A stretch of DNA of 64,000 bases from Syntrophothermus lipocalidus DSM 12680 (GTDB lineage: Bacteria; Bacillota; Syntrophomonadia; Syntrophomonadales; Syntrophothermaceae), in NCBI RefSeq assembly GCF_000092405.1, contig NC_014220.1:248001-312000 (forward strand). Reading direction: 5' to 3'. A program made the translations under genes and the position numbers. The notes beneath the pieces were generated by a model. The model ran no database searches and was not told the origin of the DNA. It was given only the letters and a program-made list of their open reading frames with translations. The first letter of the stretch is position 1. Each line of letters opens with the position of its first letter. Shown piece after piece: positions 59,939 to 64,000 of this stretch.

Positions 59939-61669
59939 ATGCCGGTGAACCTGGGAATAGACTTCGGTACAAGCTACACCAAACTGGGTTATGTCGATGA
60001 AGACGGCCATTTCGTCAACCTGCTCGGGCCTGGGGGGATGCTGCCTTCGGTGGTTGCATTGGCACCAGAGGGAGGCAGGTTGTGCTTCGGTTCGGATAGC
60101 TTGTCTTTACCGAAAGAGGAAGCGGAAATCGTCCGGTTCTTCAAGATCGAGCTAAAGCGGAACCTGAATTTCAGGGTGGGAGACTTTGGCTTGAGTGAGA
60201 TATTGGGGTCGTACTTTTCCTATCTCCGTGACCAGTATGTTGCCGGAAGTCTGCCGCACCCGTTGCAGGCGGTTACGGTCGGTGTTCCCAATTACTTCGG
60301 TCTAAAAGCCCGGCGGATGTTGTTAGAGACGGTAAGAAGCGTTTTCCCCGGGGTCCGGGTGAGGCTGGCCTTGGAACCGGTAGCTGCTTTGGTCGGGTTG
60401 TTGGCCGAAGGGGGACCGGATGAGGCCCGGTTGTGGCAGGGCAACATTCTAATCCTTGACCTCGGCGGAGGGACGGCCGACGCCAGCTTCGTTCACGTGA
60501 GGCCAGACCGCAAGGTGAGAGTAGTATTAGAAGCCCAGCTGCACGCCGGCAGCGATGCTTTCAGCGGGGCGGAAATTGACAAGTCGGTTCTTCGCCAAAC
60601 TCTTTTCCCTTGCTTCGAGGCGAATACCGGAATAACGATTCCGCCGAGGTTCAAGAAGGAAAAAGGTTTGAACCGGGAGGAGCTGTACGAATACTCGAGA
60701 ATGTTGAAATGGGCAGAGGAAGTCAAACTCAGGATGCAAGGGCAGGAGGATATAGTTATCGATATACCGTCTTTTTACCGGGGACGGAGCCTATCAGCGG
60801 TTTTTGAAAAAAGGAATTTGTCTTTGGTTTTCGAACGCACTTTATCAAGATTGGAAGATTTCATAAACAACGTGGTGGGGCCTAGTGCCGAGCGCTTGGG
60901 GCTGTTCGGGGCCGGGAAATGGGATATCGACATCGTGGTGTTAACAGGTGGAGTTTCTAAGATGCAAGGGGTGGAAGAGGTCGTGTCTCGAATAGGATCG
61001 CGGGTGTATCGTCCTTACTCGCCCGAATTCAGCGTAATCCAAGGTTTGTGCCGGTGGCCGGGAGGAGAGTCTGCTTTAAACCTGGAAGTCAAGACCTTGC
61101 TTCCCTTTCGTTTCTATATTGAAAAGAAAGGGACAGAACCGGAATTGGACACTATCCCCTTCGACACCGCTAATCTGGAGTTGGATTCCGGCGGAGTCTA
61201 CCGGTTGTTTTCTGTGTTGCCAACCTCTCCCTACAACCTGTCCGAGGATAACGGTAGGGTTAAGATCCGTATTTACCAAGGGGGAGAAGCCCAGGAACCG
61301 CAAGAGATTAGAACTGACCCCGAAGGCTTGGTACTAGAGGAGTCACGCCCGGTGCAGGGGGATGAACCGCTTGAGGTCTGGTTAGACCTGGCGGAATCTT
61401 GTTTGAGGGTAGCCGAAGAACCGGAGCTTGAGGTCGAGGGTGCAATCGCGGGAGATGTCCCCTGCCTGTGGGAAGCGGGGTTGGACAGGCAACATGAGGT
61501 TTTGGCCCGGGTCCGCAGGTTACAGCTGTGCCGGCCAGAGGTAAGCGGGTATTATGCCGCAGTGCTGGAGGGACTTAAACGCGGCCGCCCGTTCCAGAAC
61601 TTCGACGAAGCCGTCAAAGCCAAGCTGCTACTCTTTTTAGACATGCTTTCGCAGTCAAACCATAGTTAA
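59939..61669 (+). CDS. Hsp70-like (DnaK/actin-superfamily) ATPase
   Basis: 576 residues. The N-terminal ATPase domain (about 1-370) is clear: GIDFGTSYTKLG (phosphate 1), VTVGVPNYFGLKARRMLLETV, LEPVAALVG, ILDLGGGTADASFV (phosphate 2) and VVLTGGVSKMQGVEEV (adenosine). The last 200 residues contain no typical substrate-binding domain of DnaK and end with helices (ALEGLKRGRPF...LLLFLDMLSQSN). So it is an ATP-driven switch, perhaps a specialised chaperone for the two unknown partners. It is the fourth gene of the unit and follows the coiled-coil gene by three bases. It resembles in principle, not sequence, the SrfB/SrfC pairing of an Hsp70-like and a coiled-coil protein. Confidence 0.85.
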   Translation: MPVNLGIDFGTSYTKLGYVDEDGHFVNLLGPGGMLPSVVALAPEGGRLCFGSDSLSLPKEEAEIVRFFKIELKRNLNFRVGDFGLSEILGSYFSYLRDQYVAGSLPHPLQAVTVGVPNYFGLKARRMLLETVRSVFPGVRVRLALEPVAALVGLLAEGGPDEARLWQGNILILDLGGGTADASFVHVRPDRKVRVVLEAQLHAGSDAFSGAEIDKSVLRQTLFPCFEANTGITIPPRFKKEKGLNREELYEYSRMLKWAEEVKLRMQGQEDIVIDIPSFYRGRSLSAVFEKRNLSLVFERTLSRLEDFINNVVGPSAERLGLFGAGKWDIDIVVLTGGVSKMQGVEEVVSRIGSRVYRPYSPEFSVIQGLCRWPGGESALNLEVKTLLPFRFYIEKKGTEPELDTIPFDTANLELDSGGVYRLFSVLPTSPYNLSEDNGRVKIRIYQGGEAQEPQEIRTDPEGLVLEESRPVQGDEPLEVWLDLAESCLRVAEEPELEVEGAIAGDVPCLWEAGLDRQHEVLARVRRLQLCRPEVSGYYAAVLEGLKRGRPFQNFDEAVKAKLLLFLDMLSQSNHS

Positions 61670-61670
61670 A

Positions 61671-61923
61671 GCCACAGATGGACACAGACCCGGCACTCAG
61701 CCCACCTAGCTTTCAACATGACATCCTGTCACAACAACGCTATACACTAATCAGGGCTTGAGCTGAGTGCCGGGCTGATGTACACAGATAGCTTGAAGTT
61801 AAAATATGTGTCAGCCAGACAAAACAAATTGACAGGAAGAGATGTCTCACGATACATAACTAACATCAGATAAAACTTATGCCATCAGTGTAAATCAGTG
61901 TTAAATCTGTGTGTATCTGTGGT
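61671..61923. repeat. Composite: ATCTGTG-type repeats with an inserted CCGGCACTCAG palindrome
   Basis: GCCACAGATGGACACAGAC begins two bases after the stop codon of the Hsp70-like gene. The unit is interrupted by a palindromic element with arms CCCGGCACTCAGC (61689-61701) and GCTGAGTGCCGGG (61762-61774), 60 bases apart, after which ATGTACACAGATAG resumes. On the far side, an inverted unit (ATCAGTGTAAATCAGTG, ATCTGTGTGTATCTGTGG, about 61884-61923) ends in the stop codon of the rhomboid gene. No gene is present. Confidence 0.75.
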
Positions 61924-62565
61924 TCAGTTTTCGACGGGTTCGAGAAAGAGCCGGTGCAAAATCATGCCGGCGCCAAAACCCCCGACGTGTGCCCAGAATG
62001 CGATCTGGGCGGCTCCTTCCGGGGCGAAGAGGGCGATGGTGCCGGAAGCCAGCTGGGTGAAAGCCCAAAAACCCAGGTAGACTACAGCCGGTATCTCAAC
62101 CAGGTAAAAGAAGAAAAATACCGGGATCAATGTAAGGACTCGAGCTTTGGGGAACATGAGGAAATAAGCGCCCATGACCCCGGCGAGGGCCCCGGAAGCG
62201 CCTACCGTAGGGACCGTGGACTGAGGGTAGATGTAGCAGTGGGTGGCTCCGGCGATAACCCCGCAGGCCAGGTAAAACAAGATAAAACGAACCGGGCCCA
62301 TCTTATCTTCTACATTGTTGCCGAACAGGAACAAGGCCCACATGTTGCCGATGATGTGCATCCAGCTTCCATGGAGAAAAGTGCAGGTGATGAAAGAGGA
62401 AAGCGAATGATTAGCCGGGACCAAACCATAGGTGTAAAAAAGCTTTTGCAGTTCTTCTGAGGGTAAAGACAGTTCATAGAAAAAAACCAAAAAGTTGAGG
62501 GCGATGATAAGCCACATGCTGAAAGGGAATTTTTCCCCAGGCACGTTGTCACGCAGAGGTATCAT
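61924..62565 (-). CDS. Rhomboid family intramembrane serine protease
   Basis: 213 residues, six helices. The catalytic Ser is in VGASGALAGVMGAYF (about residue 123) and the His in AHVGGFGAGM (about 194); FLHGSWMHIIGNMWALFLFGNNVEDKMG is the conserved helix-2/loop region. It cuts membrane-anchored substrates. Short and lacks extra domains; a start behind GCAGGC at 62575 is weak, but ATG 62565 is the only reasonable one. Followed by the Hsp70-like operon in convergent orientation. Confidence 0.93.
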   Translation of the reverse strand: MIPLRDNVPGEKFPFSMWLIIALNFLVFFYELSLPSEELQKLFYTYGLVPANHSLSSFITCTFLHGSWMHIIGNMWALFLFGNNVEDKMGPVRFILFYLACGVIAGATHCYIYPQSTVPTVGASGALAGVMGAYFLMFPKARVLTLIPVFFFFYLVEIPAVVYLGFWAFTQLASGTIALFAPEGAAQIAFWAHVGGFGAGMILHRLFLEPVEN

Positions 62566-62641
62566 GGTGTGGGCCTGCCTTTCGCGATTTTAATTACTTA
62601 ATTATGCCTATGTAGTCAATTCAACCGGGTTGCGGGGCTAA

Positions 62642-63091
62642 TCAAACCGTGCCTTGAGGATAAACATTGACCAAGTTGGTTCCGGGAACACGGTTGTAGA
62701 CCACCAGTTCATCCAGAATCGAAAAAACGGTTTCTACATACTCTTCATACTTTTCATCGGAGGAATCCACATTCAGAGCGACTTCGAACACGTACACCGG
62801 TATCTCCAGCCAGTTCATGTACTTGAGTTCGTCAAGCCCTTCTTGCTCCAGAAACCTCAGCTCTTCTACCGGAACCGAAAACGGGCCGTTGCCTTCTTTT
62901 TCCCGGGTCATGTGTCTCTTCAGCTTATCCAGAAACGTGTTCAGCAAGCGTTCCTTTTCCTCGTCTACTAGATACTGGTAAAGAACATCGTGTATCTCTT
63001 TCACGAGCACGAGCGAGGTAATGGTGGGCAAAGCGAGGTGGTTCTCTTGCCGTACGAGCTTGAGTGTGAACAGGTTATCTTTGGTTAACAC
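62642..63091 (-). CDS. Hypothetical protein
   Basis: 149 residues, acidic, no recognised family. It has a helical N-terminal half (EIHDVLYQYLVDEEKERLLNTFLDKLKRHM) and a C-terminal half with PVYVFEVALNVDSSDEKYEEYVETVFSILDELVVYNRVPG. GTG start after AAGGAG at 63100-63105. Not in an obvious operon; 76 bases before the rhomboid start on the same strand. Confidence 0.6.
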   Translation of the reverse strand: MLTKDNLFTLKLVRQENHLALPTITSLVLVKEIHDVLYQYLVDEEKERLLNTFLDKLKRHMTREKEGNGPFSVPVEELRFLEQEGLDELKYMNWLEIPVYVFEVALNVDSSDEKYEEYVETVFSILDELVVYNRVPGTNLVNVYPQGTV

Positions 63092-63356
63092 TCAAAATCA
63101 ACTCCTTTTGCTTTTTCAATGATAGTATCGGTGAAACCCTTCTCAATTATAGCAGATGAGTTCCGCCGAATAGATACCTATTGGCAGGGCTAAGCGCAAA
63201 AGTGGCAATACAAAACGAGAAACGTCCCAACTTTGCGGGCTAACAAGTCTATACCGTACAGGACTTTGGTAGACAGGGCAAATGACCGTCAGATACAGGA
63301 GGAGAAGCAGGCGGACATTTTTGATCTTACAACTGAGAATATCATGGATTTCATAA

Positions 63357-63410
63357 CAATCATAACAAGAAGAAGATTATGATTGACATTTAGAACATAT
63401 AACCTATAAT
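63357..63410 (+). promoter_or_regulatory. Sigma-A promoter of fdhD with an overlapping dyad
   Basis: TTGACA (63383-63388), 16 bases, TATAAT (63405-63410): both hexamers are perfect. A nine-base-arm dyad, CAATCATAA (63357-63365) and TTATGATTG (63377-63385), overlaps the first bases of the -35 box, as expected for a repressor or activator site. The remaining part of the 378-base gap (63092-63356) shows nothing notable. Confidence 0.75.
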
Positions 63411-63469
63411 ACATATCAGCTTAATAGGACATAGCTCCAATACTTGAGGTTGATTGGAGGTCAAGAGTA

Positions 63470-64000
63470 ATGGCCGAAGTATTCGATAGTCGCAGGATCC
63501 TGGTGTATTCTGATCATCAAGTTGTTGAAACCGAAGATCCAGTTGTGAATGAGGTTCCGCTCACCATAATGCTGAATGACTCTGAATTGGCAACGCTATT
63601 ATGCTCTCCGTATGCTTTGGAAGAATTGGTGGTAGGATTCCTTCTCAGTGAAGGCCTTGTAAATGGACCTGACGAGGTATTTAGCCTGCAGTTTCGCATG
63701 GAACAGGGCGTAGCTTGGGTCGATACCGTAAATCCGGTATCAAGGGTTGACAGCTTTCTTCGCAGGAATTTCGCCAGTTGCTGTGGCAAGGGGCGGCCGG
63801 CTCTTTATTTTGTCAATGATCGGGATCAGCTCAAGACTGTAGAGACTGATGCTTGTTTTAAGGCCCAACACCTCCTTAATCTGATGGCTGAACTCGATCG
63901 GCAATCGGAGAATTTTCACCTCACGGGAGGCGTACATGGTGCGGCGTTAGCTGACAACAATGGCATTGTGGTGAGATATGAGGATATTGGCCGACATAAT
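63470..64000 (+). CDS. fdhD: Formate dehydrogenase accessory sulfurtransferase FdhD (N-terminal part, cut by window edge)
   Basis: 177 codons are present and the frame is open to the end. FdhD moves sulfur from a desulfurase to the molybdenum or tungsten cofactor of formate dehydrogenase. The family blocks are YALEELVVGFLLSEGLV, NFASCCGKGRPALYF with the Cys pair (adjacent CC where E. coli has CxxC; common in Clostridia), LTGGVHGAAL and VRYEDIGRHN at the end. ATG behind TTGGAGG (63454-63460). It fits a lifestyle that disposes of electrons as formate. The remainder of the gene lies outside the window. Confidence 0.93.
   Translation, partial: MAEVFDSRRILVYSDHQVVETEDPVVNEVPLTIMLNDSELATLLCSPYALEELVVGFLLSEGLVNGPDEVFSLQFRMEQGVAWVDTVNPVSRVDSFLRRNFASCCGKGRPALYFVNDRDQLKTVETDACFKAQHLLNLMAELDRQSENFHLTGGVHGAALADNNGIVVRYEDIGRHN

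Noticed and set aside
26981-61923. CRISPR array
   Set aside because: The ATCTGTG-type units are of variable length without regular spacers, and no cas genes are in the window.

Overview
The window looks like a chromosome segment of an anaerobic, endospore-forming Firmicute of the class Clostridia, most likely a syntrophic fatty-acid oxidiser of the Syntrophomonadales type. The reasons are a large gerA/gerB/gerC germination cluster, a thiolase / 3-hydroxyacyl-CoA dehydrogenase / acyl-CoA dehydrogenase / CoA-transferase operon, a complex I operon without the NADH-input subunits, a 2-hydroxyacyl-CoA dehydratase-type iron-sulfur reductase with selenium-handling genes, strong GGAGG ribosome binding sites and frequent GTG/TTG starts. 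The genus is inferred, not demonstrated.

Layout. 1-1.1 kb: the start of a minus-strand ion permease, a REP-like inverted pair and two small genes. 1.27-11.1 kb: nuoABCDHIJKLMN, tightly overlapped, without nuoEFG. 11.2-12.9 kb: promoter, cobalamin riboswitch, terminator and cobT. 13.1-16.5 kb (minus): capA-like, mscS-like and galE. 16.8-19.5 kb: an inner-membrane type II secretion/competence protein and three prepilins. 19.8-26.7 kb: a cell-wall amidase with SH3b repeats, an orphan antitoxin with a toxin remnant, a large S-layer-anchored subtilase and an amidohydrolase. 27.1-31.4 kb: an operon of activator ATPase, double-cubane-type reductase, DUF3343 protein, class V aminotransferase (cysteine desulfurase/selenocysteine lyase type) and YedF. 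31.5-35.7 kb: a zinc-binding protein, a repeat-rich gap, an inositol monophosphatase, a zinc-ribbon protein and an MFS exporter. 35.7-44 kb: a CBS-PAS sigma-54 activator, a sigma-54 promoter, a structured leader with a Com-like mini-protein and a terminator, then thl-hbd-acd and a two-subunit CoA-transferase. 44.3-46.5 kb: a DUF6125-like protein, tRNA-Leu and apgM. 46.6-55.7 kb (minus): one gerA, three gerB-type, three gerC-type genes and one small membrane protein. 56-61.7 kb: four genes ending in an Hsp70-like ATPase, of unknown function. 61.9-64 kb: a rhomboid protease, a hypothetical protein and the 5' part of fdhD.

How the parts fit. The beta-oxidation operon yields acetyl-CoA and reduced carriers. 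The 11-subunit complex I would couple electrons from ferredoxin or another donor to ion movement. FdhD serves formate dehydrogenase, which disposes of electrons as formate. The reductase/selenium operon is another low-potential electron module. The germination, amidase, S-layer protease and pilin genes form the envelope and spore part.

Intergenic regions carry two families of dispersed repeats. One resembles ATCTGTG...ATCTGTGGCTC and tends to begin right after stop codons. The other is a 13-bp-arm palindrome built on CCGGCACTCAG. The best candidates for something undescribed are the Hsp70 four-gene cluster, the leader of the beta-oxidation operon and the double-cubane/YedF operon.
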